Shown here in pieces: positions 1 to 7,653 of a stretch of 14,871 bases of DNA. A program made the position numbers and the translations under genes. Source of the stretch: Alphaproteobacteria bacterium (GTDB lineage Bacteria > Pseudomonadota > Alphaproteobacteria > ATCC43930 > CGMCC-115725); assembly GCA_005888515.1 (NCBI GenBank), contig VAZR01000017.1, forward strand, positions 1 through 14,871, read 5' to 3'. Each line of letters opens with the position of its first letter. Position 1 is the first letter of the stretch. The notes below the pieces were generated by a model that saw only the letters and a program-made list of their open reading frames with translations, made no database searches and was not told the origin of the DNA.

Positions 1-2
1 AA

Positions 3-125
3 GGTCTTCCCTTTGTCTACCTCGGCTACTGGATCGCCGAGAGCCCGAAGATGGCCTACAAGGCGCGTTTCCCCGCGTTGGAGCGCCTCACCGACCAAGC
101 CTGGGCGCCCTTCGCTCCGAAGTAA
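3..125 (+). CDS. bpt: Bpt/Ate-type aminoacyl-tRNA--protein transferase, C-terminal end (partial)
   Basis: This is the last 40 codons of a gene that starts outside the window, read in frame 3 and ending at TAA 123-125. The translation begins GLPFVYLGYWIAESPKMAYK and ends in APFAPK. The sequence F/YVYLGYWI-x-x-S-x-KM-x-YK-x-x-F is the conserved C-terminal signature of bacterial arginyl/leucyl-tRNA--protein transferases. These enzymes add an amino acid to the N-terminus of proteins carrying acidic N-terminal residues and so mark them for ClpS/ClpAP degradation in the cytoplasm. The family identity rests on this short stretch only. Whether the transferred residue is Leu (Bpt) or Arg (Ate) cannot be told from it. 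The next gene starts 25 bases downstream on the same strand, so co-transcription is possible. Confidence 0.75.
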   Translation, partial: GLPFVYLGYWIAESPKMAYKARFPALERLTDQAWAPFAPK

Positions 126-150
126 CCTTAACCACGAAGACTCGACGTCT

Positions 151-1521
151 ATGACCATCGGCGTCCTGTCATCGAGCCTGTTCGGCGACATGTTCGGCAC
201 CGTCGCGATGCGCGCGGCGTTCGGCGAACTCGCCTTTGTTGCCCGCTGCACCGAAGTCGAGGCGGCGCTGGCGCGCGCCCAGGCGCGGGCGGGGATCGTC
301 CCGCCGGAAGCAGCGGCGGCGATCTCCAAGGCCGCCGCGATAATCATCGAACAGCCCGAGTCCCTCGATCTGGCGCGACTCAAGCGCGAGACCGAGACGG
401 TCGGCTATCCGATCCTGCCGCTGGTGCGCCAGCTCGCCGATCGTGCCGGCGAGGCTGGGCGCTGGGTGCATTGGGGCGCCACGACTCAGGACATCATGGA
501 CACGGCCGCGGTATTGCAGATCCGCGCCGGGCTGGAGCTGATCGAGGCCGATCTGACCGCGTTGCGCGGCCATCTCGCCGGGCTGGCGCGGCGCTGGCGT
601 GACGTGCCGATGGCCGGCCGCACCCATCTACAGCACGCCTTGCCGATCACCTTCGGCTTTAAGGCAGCGGTGTGGCTGTCGGCCTGCGACCGCCATGCCG
701 CTCGCCTCGCTGAACTGCGCCCGCGCGTCCTGCAGGTGCAATTCGGCGGCGCCGCCGGCACCCTCGCCTCGCTCGGCCCAGGCGCGGAGAGCCTCGCCTC
801 ACGTGCCGAGTTGGCGCGCGAGTTGGGCCTCACCGAGCCGGCAATCACCTGGCATGTCGCGCGCGACGGCATCGCCGAGACGGTGCAGTTCTTGGCACTG
901 CTCGGCGGCAGCCTCGGCAAGATGGCGTATGATGTGATGCTGATGGCGGCGACCGAATTCGCCGAGGCCGCCGAGCCGTTCGTCGCGGGACGCGGCTCAT
1001 CCTCGACGATGCCGCAGAAGCGCAACCCGATCTCCTGCGAGCTGATCATCGCCGCCGCCAAGGCGTTACGCCAGCATGCCGGGCTGATCCTCGATGCCTT
1101 GGTCAGCGATTTCGAACGCGCCACTGGCCCCTGGCACGCCGAGTGGATCGCCTTGCCCGAAAGCTTTGGTTACGCCGCCGGCGCGCTGTATCAGGCCGCC
1201 TTCATGATGGGCGGCTTGATTGTCGACCCGCAGCGCATGGCCAAGAACCTCGACATGACGCACGGCCTGATCGTCGCCGAGGCGGTGATGATGGGCCTGG
1301 CGCCCCATACCGGCCGGAATGAGGCGCACGATCTGGTCTATGATGCCTGCCGGGCGGCGATCGAAAATGACCGGCCCCTTTATGATGTGCTGCTCGAAAC
1401 GCCGGCTGTCGTAGGCCCGCTCGGCCCCGCGGCGCTGAAGGCGCTGACCGATCCGGCCAACTATCTCGGCGCCGCCCAGGCGATGGTCGACCGCGTCCTC
1501 GACGGGCGCGGCATTACGTAA
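151..1521 (+). CDS. PcaB-like lyase/cycloisomerase of the fumarase/aspartase superfamily
   Basis: This 456-residue protein belongs to the fumarase/aspartase/adenylosuccinate lyase superfamily, whose cytoplasmic homotetramers eliminate (or cyclise) across a C-N or C-O bond to give fumarate-like products. Visible landmarks are WGATTQD (about residues 108-114), RTHLQHALP (157-165) and the signature loop GSSSTMPQKRNP (282-293), which carries the catalytic serine. The SS-TMP-x-KRNP form and overall length fit the 3-carboxy-cis,cis-muconate cycloisomerase (PcaB) branch. The same branch includes lyases acting on aminodicarboxylates, so the substrate is open. No other protocatechuate-pathway gene is in the window. 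I placed the start at ATG 151 because it gives the normal family N-terminus; the frame is open further upstream, but there it overlaps the preceding gene's end. No strong ribosome-binding site is seen. panC begins 21 bases after the stop. Confidence 0.85.
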   Translation: MTIGVLSSSLFGDMFGTVAMRAAFGELAFVARCTEVEAALARAQARAGIVPPEAAAAISKAAAIIIEQPESLDLARLKRETETVGYPILPLVRQLADRAGEAGRWVHWGATTQDIMDTAAVLQIRAGLELIEADLTALRGHLAGLARRWRDVPMAGRTHLQHALPITFGFKAAVWLSACDRHAARLAELRPRVLQVQFGGAAGTLASLGPGAESLASRAELARELGLTEPAITWHVARDGIAETVQFLALLGGSLGKMAYDVMLMAATEFAEAAEPFVAGRGSSSTMPQKRNPISCELIIAAAKALRQHAGLILDALVSDFERATGPWHAEWIALPESFGYAAGALYQAAFMMGGLIVDPQRMAKNLDMTHGLIVAEAVMMGLAPHTGRNEAHDLVYDACRAAIENDRPLYDVLLETPAVVGPLGPAALKALTDPANYLGAAQAMVDRVLDGRGIT

Positions 1522-1542
1522 GCCTTCGAATAGGAGGCGGGC

Positions 1543-2403
1543 ATGCCAACGCGTGATATCGCCGTGGCGCGCACGGTGGCGGCGTTGCGCGAAGCGGTCG
1601 CTGCCTGGCGGGGGCGGCAGGAACGAGTCGGGCTGGTCCCGACAATGGGCGCGCTGCATCGCGGCCACCTGGCGCTCGTCGAGGCTGCCCACCGGCAATG
1701 TCAGCGAGTTGTTGCCTCGCTGTTCGTCAACCCGAAGCAGTTCGGACCGCGCGAGGATTTCACCGCCTATCCTCGCGACGAGGCCGCCGATCTCGCCAAG
1801 TTCCGCCAGGGCGGTGTCGATCTGGTCTTTGCGCCGACGGTCGCGGAAATGTACCCCGGCGGCTTCGCTACCACGGTCCAGGTCGGCGGGATCGGCGATG
1901 CGTTGGAGGGCGCGCACCGCCCCGGTCATTTCGACGGCGTCGCGACTGTCGTCTCGAAGCTGTTGCTGCAATGCCTGCCCGATGCCGCCTATTTCGGCGA
2001 AAAGGATTATCAGCAGCTGCTGGTGGTGCGCCGGATGGCGCGCGATCTCGACATCCCGGTGCGGATAGAGGGAGTTCCGACCGTGCGCGAGCCGGACGGA
2101 CTCGCCCTCTCCTCGCGCAATGTTTACCTGTCGCCCGAAGAACGCCAGGTCGCGCCATCTCTGTATCGGGTGCTGAACGACACCGCCGCCGCGATCGGCG
2201 CGGCGCCGGCCAGCATCGCAACGAACCTCGACAAAGGTCTTGCCGCGCTACGGCAGGCCGGTTTTGTGCCGGATTATCTCGAACTGCGCGACGCCGCCGA
2301 TTTGTCGCCGATGAGCGCACTCGACCATCCGGCTCGGCTGCTCACCGCCGCCCTCCTCGGTCGCACTCGCCTGATCGACAACATCCCGGTCATGCCGCGA
2401 TAG
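1543..2403 (+). CDS. panC: pantoate--beta-alanine ligase (pantothenate synthetase)
   Basis: PanC condenses pantoate and beta-alanine, using ATP through a pantoyl-adenylate, to form pantothenate, the precursor of coenzyme A, in the cytoplasm. The 286-residue length is normal. The class I nucleotidyltransferase signature is clear: PTMGALHRGH at about residues 33-42 (the HxGH motif), FVNPKQFGPREDF (61-73), the pantoate/ATP-binding segment GEKDYQQ (152-158) and the KMSKS-equivalent loop LALSSRNVYLS (187-197). A perfect AGGAGG at 1532-1537 precedes the ATG by 5 bases. The gene lies 21 bases behind the PcaB-like lyase on the same strand, so the two are probably co-transcribed. panB, its frequent partner, is not present. 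The stop is only 3 bases from the stop of convergent dctM, leaving no room for a separate terminator. Confidence 0.95.
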   Translation: MPTRDIAVARTVAALREAVAAWRGRQERVGLVPTMGALHRGHLALVEAAHRQCQRVVASLFVNPKQFGPREDFTAYPRDEAADLAKFRQGGVDLVFAPTVAEMYPGGFATTVQVGGIGDALEGAHRPGHFDGVATVVSKLLLQCLPDAAYFGEKDYQQLLVVRRMARDLDIPVRIEGVPTVREPDGLALSSRNVYLSPEERQVAPSLYRVLNDTAAAIGAAPASIATNLDKGLAALRQAGFVPDYLELRDAADLSPMSALDHPARLLTAALLGRTRLIDNIPVMPR

Positions 2404-2406
2404 CGG

Positions 2407-3489
2407 CTACGGGCAGATATAGCCGCTGCCGCTCGGATTCTTGAAACAGCCGACCGATTCCGGCAGCACGTGCTTGGGAATCCACAGCACGATTTCCGGG
2501 AAGAAGATGCAGACGAACGCGGCCACCAGCAGAAACATGATGATGGTCGGATCGGTGCCGGCGTAACCGGTGATCCAGCCGGAGACCAGATCGGGTCCGC
2601 GCAGATAGGCCAGCATCCAGCCGAAGGCCGAGGCGGCCGCCACGGTGATCAGCGGGATCGAGTAGAGGAGCCCTGCCTTCGCGAAATCGAGCGGCAATTC
2701 GCAGATGTGGCGCCAATTGAGCACCGGGATCGCCACCACGAGGATGTACACCACCGCGACGAGGCCGGCCTCGGTAGGAGTGAACCATCCGGTCAGGATG
2801 CCGCCCATGATGATGACCGGAATCACCAGCGGGATCACAGCGTCCCAGGCTGCGCCAGCGAATTCAAACAGCGAGGCGCGCGGCTTCTTGAAGCCGACCG
2901 GGCCGAAGAAATAGCTGTAGATCATCAAGCCGATGCCGACCAGCACGCCCGGCACCACGCCGCCCAAAAACAGCCCGCCGATCGACACATTGCCGGTGGC
3001 GCCATAGACCACCGCCATGATGCTCGGCGGGATCAAATTCGCCATCGTCGAGGCCGAGGCGATCAACGCCGCGGTGAAGCCGGGATCGTAGCCTTCCCTC
3101 GCCATCGCCGGCGCCAAGGTGCGCGACAGCACGGCGACATCGGCCGAGGAGGAGCCGGATATGCCCGAGAAAAACATGCTGAACAGCGTCACCACCTGCG
3201 CGAGGCCGCCGCGGACATGCCCGATCATCGTCAGCGAAAGATTAATCATCCGCCCGACCACGTTGGCGGAGGTCATCAGCTCGCCGACCAGCAGGAAGAA
3301 CGGCACCGCCAGCAAGGCCTCGGAATCGATGCCATTGAAGAGCTGGCCGATGATCGAGGGCAGGCTGATCGGCGTCAGCATCGTAGCGAGCAGTACGCCC
3401 GCGGTCAGGCTGAACGCCACCGGCACCCCGATATAGCCGAGCCCCAAGAACAGCGCGGCCATCAAGATGAGGATCCAGCCTTGGCTCAT
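2407..3489 (-). CDS. dctM: TRAP transporter large permease subunit (DctM type)
   Basis: This is the large integral-membrane subunit that forms the substrate channel of a tripartite ATP-independent periplasmic transporter, driven by a sodium or proton gradient. The 360-residue translation is hydrophobic throughout, with about 11-12 predicted membrane spans. It contains family-typical segments such as VPFFLLVGELMTSANV, FFSGISGSSSADVAVL and LIPPSIMAVVYGA, the last being the conserved PPS loop. I chose ATG 3489 (MSQGWILILM) rather than the ORF's upstream start at 3594. It follows an A/G-rich ribosome-binding site (AAAAAGGGGGC), gives the usual hydrophobic N-terminus and avoids overlap with dctQ. 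The C-terminus (PESVGCFKNPSGSGYICP) extends slightly beyond the usual ending. It lies 28 bases downstream of dctQ in the dctPQM operon. Substrate is not deducible. Confidence 0.93.
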   Translation of the reverse strand: MSQGWILILMAALFLGLGYIGVPVAFSLTAGVLLATMLTPISLPSIIGQLFNGIDSEALLAVPFFLLVGELMTSANVVGRMINLSLTMIGHVRGGLAQVVTLFSMFFSGISGSSSADVAVLSRTLAPAMAREGYDPGFTAALIASASTMANLIPPSIMAVVYGATGNVSIGGLFLGGVVPGVLVGIGLMIYSYFFGPVGFKKPRASLFEFAGAAWDAVIPLVIPVIIMGGILTGWFTPTEAGLVAVVYILVVAIPVLNWRHICELPLDFAKAGLLYSIPLITVAAASAFGWMLAYLRGPDLVSGWITGYAGTDPTIIMFLLVAAFVCIFFPEIVLWIPKHVLPESVGCFKNPSGSGYICP

Positions 3490-3517
3490 GCCCCCTTTTT
3501 CCTCGGCGGCGCGCCGC

Positions 3518-4066
3518 TCACAGGACGCGGATCTCCTCATGCGCGGGCTCGGCAGATTCGAAGCCGTGCCGCCAGCCATTGACGAGCTGCTCAATCGTGA
3601 ACAGCGCGATCAGCGCGCCGGAAATCGGGATCGCCGCATAGAGCGAGGCGATCGGTGTCATCGACGGCATGCGGTAGCTGCCAAAGCCCTGAAGGAAATT
3701 GATGTAGCCGAACCAGACCATGCACAGCGCAACCGCGAGCACCACCAGGCGATTGAAGCTCTCGACCGTGAGACGGAGCAGTCCGGTCATCGTTTCGGTG
3801 ATCGCCGACAGGTAGAGGTGATCATTGCGCCGCGTCGCCGCGGCGGCGCCGATAAAGGTACCGTAGACGAAAAACGTGCTGGTGACCTCCTGGAGCCATA
3901 GCCAAGGCGCGCCGAGCGTGCGCGTCAGCACGTCGAAAAAAACCGAGGCGCTGAAACCCGCGAGACAGATGCCGCACAGGACCATCGTCACGGCCTCAAG
4001 GATATCGAGCGCACGCCATTTGAGATGGCGTTGAACCTCCAGAACGAGGCCGCTCGGCCTTCTCAT
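3518..4066 (-). CDS. dctQ: TRAP transporter small permease subunit (DctQ type)
   Basis: This 182-residue protein is the small membrane subunit of the TRAP transporter, which pairs with DctM in the inner membrane. About four hydrophobic segments are visible, near residues 25-47, 60-78, 96-118 and 130-160. The family core is recognisable: a DVLTRTLGAPWLWLQEVTS stretch followed by FFVYGTFIGAAAATRRNDHL, where the R-x-x-x-H region after the second span is typical of DctQ. The start at ATG 4066 has only a weak ribosome-binding site, and no better start is near. It lies downstream of dctP across a 219-base gap filled by a palindromic repeat, and upstream of dctM by 28 bases. The separated solute-binding gene and the adjacent membrane genes suggest that the subunits are made in different amounts. 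Confidence 0.9.
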   Translation of the reverse strand: MRRPSGLVLEVQRHLKWRALDILEAVTMVLCGICLAGFSASVFFDVLTRTLGAPWLWLQEVTSTFFVYGTFIGAAAATRRNDHLYLSAITETMTGLLRLTVESFNRLVVLAVALCMVWFGYINFLQGFGSYRMPSMTPIASLYAAIPISGALIALFTIEQLVNGWRHGFESAEPAHEEIRVL

Positions 4067-4098
4067 TCAGCGCGCCCGTCATCGTGAGGATGATCGCG

Positions 4099-4238
4099 GC
4101 CCCTCACCCCGGCCCTCTCCCCGCACGCGGGGAGAGGCAGAGCTATGTCGCTCACTGAGACCATGGTTCGACAATTCGCGCGCTGATGGAGCTGAGTTCC
4201 CTCTCCCCGTATACGGGGAGAGGGACAGCGTGAGGGGC
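4099..4238. repeat. palindromic intergenic repeat with two strong hairpins
   Basis: The dctP-dctQ gap (4067-4285) contains no gene but holds a nested inverted-repeat structure. Outer arms GCCCCTCAC (4099-4107) and GTGAGGGGC (4230-4238) are perfect complements about 120 bases apart. Inside them lie two hairpins. The left one pairs CCTCTCCCCGC (4114-4124) with GCGGGGAGAGG (4127-4137). The right one is a perfect 26-base palindrome at 4199-4224 with half-site CCCTCTCCCCGTA. The two hairpins share the CTCTCCCC/GGGGAGAG core and are separated by unique sequence. I recall this motif as a dispersed intergenic repeat in Bradyrhizobium and relatives. Within the dctPQM transcript it could protect the 3' end of dctP mRNA or reduce read-through into dctQM. 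Confidence 0.85.
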
Positions 4239-4285
4239 GGCCACAGGTTTTGCTGCTAACGGCAATGGCCTGACAGCAACCGCCG

Positions 4286-5275
4286 CTATTTCACCTCGCG
4301 CACCAGCTTGAGCAGCTCGACGGCGTGCGGTCCGAGCGCCGCGGCGGTCTTGTCCTGGATCGGCTCGGCGGCCTTAAGAAAGCCGGACTTGTCGACATCC
4401 TTGACGAACTTGACGCCCATCTTTTCGAGCTTGGCCGCCGACTCGTGCTCGAGCTCGATCGCTTTGGTCGGCTCCAGCTTGTTGACCTCGTCGGCCGCCG
4501 CCTGCACCCATTTCTTCTCGTCATCGCTGAAGCTGTTCCAGGCCTTGTCGCTCACCCAGATGCAGTTGTCGTTCGCCTCGTGCTCGGACATGGACATGAC
4601 CGGCGCCACCTCGTAGTGCTTGTTCGAGAGATAGACGTTGACGCCGTTCTCGGCGACATCGACGACGCCGGTCTGCAGTGATGTGTAGACCTCGCCAAAG
4701 GGCATGTGGACAACCTGGGCGCCATAGGCGCTGAACAGCGTGTCCTCGGTCGGCGTCGCCTGCACGCGGACTTTGAGACCCTTGAGGTCGGCCAGGTTGT
4801 GGATCTCCTTCTTGCTGTAGAAGTCGCGCAAGCCCAGCGTGATCAGCGTCAATGTCTGCGCGCCCTGAACCGTGTCCTTGATCATCTTGCGGAACGAAGC
4901 GACAACCTTTGGATCGCCGATCGCCTTCTTCAGGTGATCCTCGCCCTTGAAGATGAAATGGATTGAGAGCACGCCGGCTTCGGGCGACGCCGTCGCGGCA
5001 TTCGCGGTCGAGGAGAGCGCGAAATCGACATCACCGGTACGCAGCTTTTGCAGCACCTGCGGCTCCTGGCCGAGTTGCGCGCCGGGGAACTGGTCGATGA
5101 TCATTTCGCCTTTGCTCAATTCCTTCAGCTTGGCGCCGAAGACATCGGCGGCATAGCCGTAGGCAGTCGTATGCGGCTGATCATAGGCGAAGCTGAAATG
5201 GCGCTCGGCCGCCTCGGCCGTCATCGCGGTCGCAAGGAACGGCAGAAGAGCGGTGAATACGGTTCTGGCGCGCAT
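4286..5275 (-). CDS. dctP: TRAP transporter periplasmic solute-binding protein (DctP type)
   Basis: This 329-residue protein is the periplasmic receptor that binds an organic acid and delivers it to DctQM. Residues 1-23 form a Sec signal peptide (MRARTVFTALLPFLATAMTA, then EAA before ERHF). The DctP fold is supported by GAQLGQEPQVLQKLRTGDVDFAL (about 65-87), by Arg150 in TLGLRDFYSKK, by Arg170 in LKGLKVRVQ (the position of the arginine that clamps the ligand carboxylate in this family) and by MPFGEVYTSLQTGVVD (191-206). Both key arginines are present, so a carboxylate ligand is likely, but its identity is not visible. A good AAGGGGG ribosome-binding site precedes the ATG. It is the first gene of the TRAP operon, diverges from the ABC solute-binding gene at 5435, and is separated from dctQ by the palindromic repeat. 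Confidence 0.93.
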   Translation of the reverse strand: MRARTVFTALLPFLATAMTAEAAERHFSFAYDQPHTTAYGYAADVFGAKLKELSKGEMIIDQFPGAQLGQEPQVLQKLRTGDVDFALSSTANAATASPEAGVLSIHFIFKGEDHLKKAIGDPKVVASFRKMIKDTVQGAQTLTLITLGLRDFYSKKEIHNLADLKGLKVRVQATPTEDTLFSAYGAQVVHMPFGEVYTSLQTGVVDVAENGVNVYLSNKHYEVAPVMSMSEHEANDNCIWVSDKAWNSFSDDEKKWVQAAADEVNKLEPTKAIELEHESAAKLEKMGVKFVKDVDKSGFLKAAEPIQDKTAAALGPHAVELLKLVREVK

Positions 5276-5434
5276 CGGTCCCCCTTCGGGTTTTCCCCTA
5301 CCCGTCGGACCATCCTGCGGCTCCCCGCCGCAACGTCAAGCGACTTTCGAGGCCGCGGCAAAAGCAATACGATCAGCGGCGAGCGGGCCGTCCGGGGCAA
5401 CCCGGCGGCCTGACAGGATCAGAGGAGAGAGCCG

Positions 5435-6715
5435 ATGGGCAGCACGTCGCGGCGCGATTTTCTAAAGATAGCGGTGGCGAGCGCCGCCGGCGCAGCCCTG
5501 GCGCCCAGCGCTGGACGCGCCGCAGACAAGACGGTGACCGTGCTGCACGAAAGCTCGTTCATCAAAACCTACGACGAATACATGCAGAAGACTCTGGCGC
5601 CCGCCTATGAGAAGGAAGCCGGGGTCAAAATCGCCTACGAGCTAACCAGTGTCGGCAGCCTGCCGACCCGCGCCAGCACTGTCGCCGAGACCGGCTCGGG
5701 GGCGGACATCACGATGAACATCACGCTGATGCCGTTCCTGTTCGCCGATAAATATCTCGACGTCACCGATATCGCCGAGGAGGCCGGAAAGGCGCAGGGC
5801 GGCTGGTATCCTGCAGGCAAGGAGTCGGTCTTCGTCGACGGCAAATGGAAGGGCGTTCCGTTCAGCAATATCGGCCAGCTGATGAACTGGCGGACCGACT
5901 ATTTCAAGGAGGTCGGGGTCACGAAATTCCCCGACACCTGGGAAGAGCTCTACGAGGTCGGCAAGAAACTGAAAGCGAAGGACCATCCCTTCGGCTTCGA
6001 GCTCGGACACGGCTTCGGCGACAACCACGGCTGGATTTATCCGCTGCTGTGGTCCTACGGTGGGGCCGAGGTGCAGCCGGACGGGAAAACCGTCTCCATC
6101 GATTCCGACGAGACCGCCAAGGCGGTCGATTTCGCCCGTAAATTCTTCAAGGATTGCGTGCTCGAGGATTGTCTCGGCTGGACCGATGTCAGCAATAACA
6201 AGGCCTGGATGGCCGACCAGATCTCGTGCACCAACAATGCCGAGAGCATACTTTGGTTCGCCAAGCGCGATTTCCCGGAAATCGGCAAGGTCACCGACCA
6301 GGCGCAGAACCCGCAAGGTCCGAAAGGCCGCTTCCACCTTCTGAACGCGGTCAGCCATTCGATTTTCGCCTTCTCGCCGGTGAAGGAAGAAGCCCGAGCG
6401 TTCCTGCGCTGGCTGACCGCCGAAAAGCACCTGGGCGGCTGGTACGCGTCGGCCGACAGTTATTACCAGCCGCTGCTGCACTCCTACGACAACGCACCGA
6501 TGTGGGATGTCGAGCCGCGCAACAAGCCCTACCGCGACGCGCTGGCCAACGCCCACCTGCCGGGCTGGCCGGCGCCGGCATCGCGGCAATTGGCCGAAAG
6601 CGTCGCCAAATACGTCGTCGTCGACATGTTTGCCAAGGCTTGCGCCGGCAGCTCGACCAAAGAGGTTATAAAAACCGCCGAGGCGCAGCTGAGGGAAATC
6701 TACAAATCGGCGTGA
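5435..6715 (+). CDS. ABC transporter solute-binding protein, family 1, Tat-exported
   Basis: This 426-residue protein is a periplasmic receptor of the extracellular solute-binding protein family 1 (carbohydrate-uptake type). The N-terminus carries a twin-arginine signal, SRRDFLK at residues 5-11, followed by a small-residue hydrophobic stretch and a likely cleavage near AGRAA-D (about 31). Tat export suggests folding before secretion. Family features include the N-terminal beta-strand KTVTVLHESS, an APAYEKEAGVKIAYE segment (an extended partner sequence), PDTWEELYEVGKKLKA around 164-179 and the C-terminal AEAQLREIYKSA. The ribosome-binding site GGAGAGA lies 5-10 bases ahead of the ATG. It heads an operon with two permeases, the first 5 bases after its stop. 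The ligand is unknown; sugars, polyols and sugar phosphates are commonest for the family, but adjacency to an aromatic-type hydroxylase leaves other options open. Confidence 0.9.
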   Translation: MGSTSRRDFLKIAVASAAGAALAPSAGRAADKTVTVLHESSFIKTYDEYMQKTLAPAYEKEAGVKIAYELTSVGSLPTRASTVAETGSGADITMNITLMPFLFADKYLDVTDIAEEAGKAQGGWYPAGKESVFVDGKWKGVPFSNIGQLMNWRTDYFKEVGVTKFPDTWEELYEVGKKLKAKDHPFGFELGHGFGDNHGWIYPLLWSYGGAEVQPDGKTVSIDSDETAKAVDFARKFFKDCVLEDCLGWTDVSNNKAWMADQISCTNNAESILWFAKRDFPEIGKVTDQAQNPQGPKGRFHLLNAVSHSIFAFSPVKEEARAFLRWLTAEKHLGGWYASADSYYQPLLHSYDNAPMWDVEPRNKPYRDALANAHLPGWPAPASRQLAESVAKYVVVDMFAKACAGSSTKEVIKTAEAQLREIYKSA

Positions 6716-6720
6716 ACTGA

Positions 6721-7653
6721 ATGTCGATCCGCAGCGAGTCGCTGATCGGGGTAGCGCGCCGGCCGCGGCGGGCTTTTTCGCTCGCCCAGTGGCTCGACCG
6801 CGAGCCGGTGTTCAGCTGGCTGATGATGGTGCTGCCGATCCTGTTCCTGGCGGCGTTCGTCGGCTACCCGTTCTTCTACGGGATCCTGCTGAGCCTCCAA
6901 GACCGGCCGGTTGCGCAGCCCGGCACCTTTGTCGGGCTCAAGAACTTCATCGCCGATTTTCACGACCCGGTCTTCTGGCGCGTCGCAATCAACACCTTTG
7001 TCTATACCGGTGTGGCGACGCTGTTGAAGATGGTCGGCGGGCTCGGCCTCGCTCTGGCAATGAACCAGCATTTCCGCATGAAAAACCTGGTACGGGCGCT
7101 GCTGCTGTTGCCGTTTATCGTGCCGACTGTGCTGAGCACCGTCGCCTGGTTGTAGATGCTCAACCCCGCCTTTAGCGTCGTCAACCGGCTGCTGATCGAG
7201 CTCGGGGTACCGCGGCCCGGCCCGTCCTGGCTCGGCAACCCGGTGTTCGCGATGTTCTCGATCATCATGATCAACACCTGGCGCGGCCTGCCCTTCTACG
7301 GCATCACCTTGCTCGCGGGTTTGCAGACCGTACCGCCGGAGCTTTACGAGGCAGCGACGATCGATGGCGCCGGTGGCTGGCAGCGCTTTCGCTATGTCAC
7401 GTTGCCATTGCTGCAGCCGATCATCCTGATCGTCACCTTGTTTTCGGTGATCTTCACCTTCGCCGACTTCCAGCTGGTCTACGTGCTGACGCATGGCGGG
7501 CCGCAGAATGCGACGCATCTGTTCGCCACCTACGCCTTCGATATCGGCATGGGCGGCGGCCAACTCGGCCTCGGCGCGTCGATCGCGCTGACGATGCTGC
7601 CCGCCCTGGCGCTGCTGATTCTGGCGCTAACCCTCTACATGCGGAGGCAGTGA
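6721..7653 (+). pseudogene. ABC transporter permease (MalF/UgpA type), interrupted by in-frame TAG
   Basis: Two directly adjacent pieces in the same frame, 6721-7155 (144 codons plus TAG) and 7156-7653 (165 codons plus TGA), together make one 310-codon binding-protein-dependent permease of ordinary length. The first piece holds membrane spans 1-3 (near 33-58, 88-112 and 123-143). The second holds the rest and the EAA loop (ELYEAATIDGAGGWQRFRYV), which docks on the ATPase. The break reads LSTVAWL-stop-MLNPAFS; family members have an aromatic residue, normally Trp, at this point, so TGG to TAG at 7154 is the simplest explanation. No frameshift or deletion accompanies it. TAG is followed at once by ATG, so re-initiation to give two half-proteins is conceivable, though no ribosome-binding site is obvious. 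Alternatives are a recent loss of function, suppression, or a sequencing error. Confidence 0.85.

Noticed and set aside
2470..3582. 370-codon open frame on the + strand
   Set aside because: It lies antisense to dctM/dctQ; its translation is rich in His, Arg, Asp and Gln with no domain, typical of the reverse strand of a GC-rich membrane-protein gene.
4067..4285. CRISPR array or insertion sequence in the dctP-dctQ gap
   Set aside because: There are only two hairpin units, inverted rather than regularly spaced direct repeats, and no transposase coding sequence.
5642..6589. 315-codon open frame on the - strand
   Set aside because: It is antisense to the Tat-exported solute-binding protein, whose motifs and start site are clear.
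7153..7155. TAG as a recoded (pyrrolysine or other) sense codon
   Set aside because: Nothing in the window supports recoding, and a Trp-to-amber change is simpler; all other genes here end normally.
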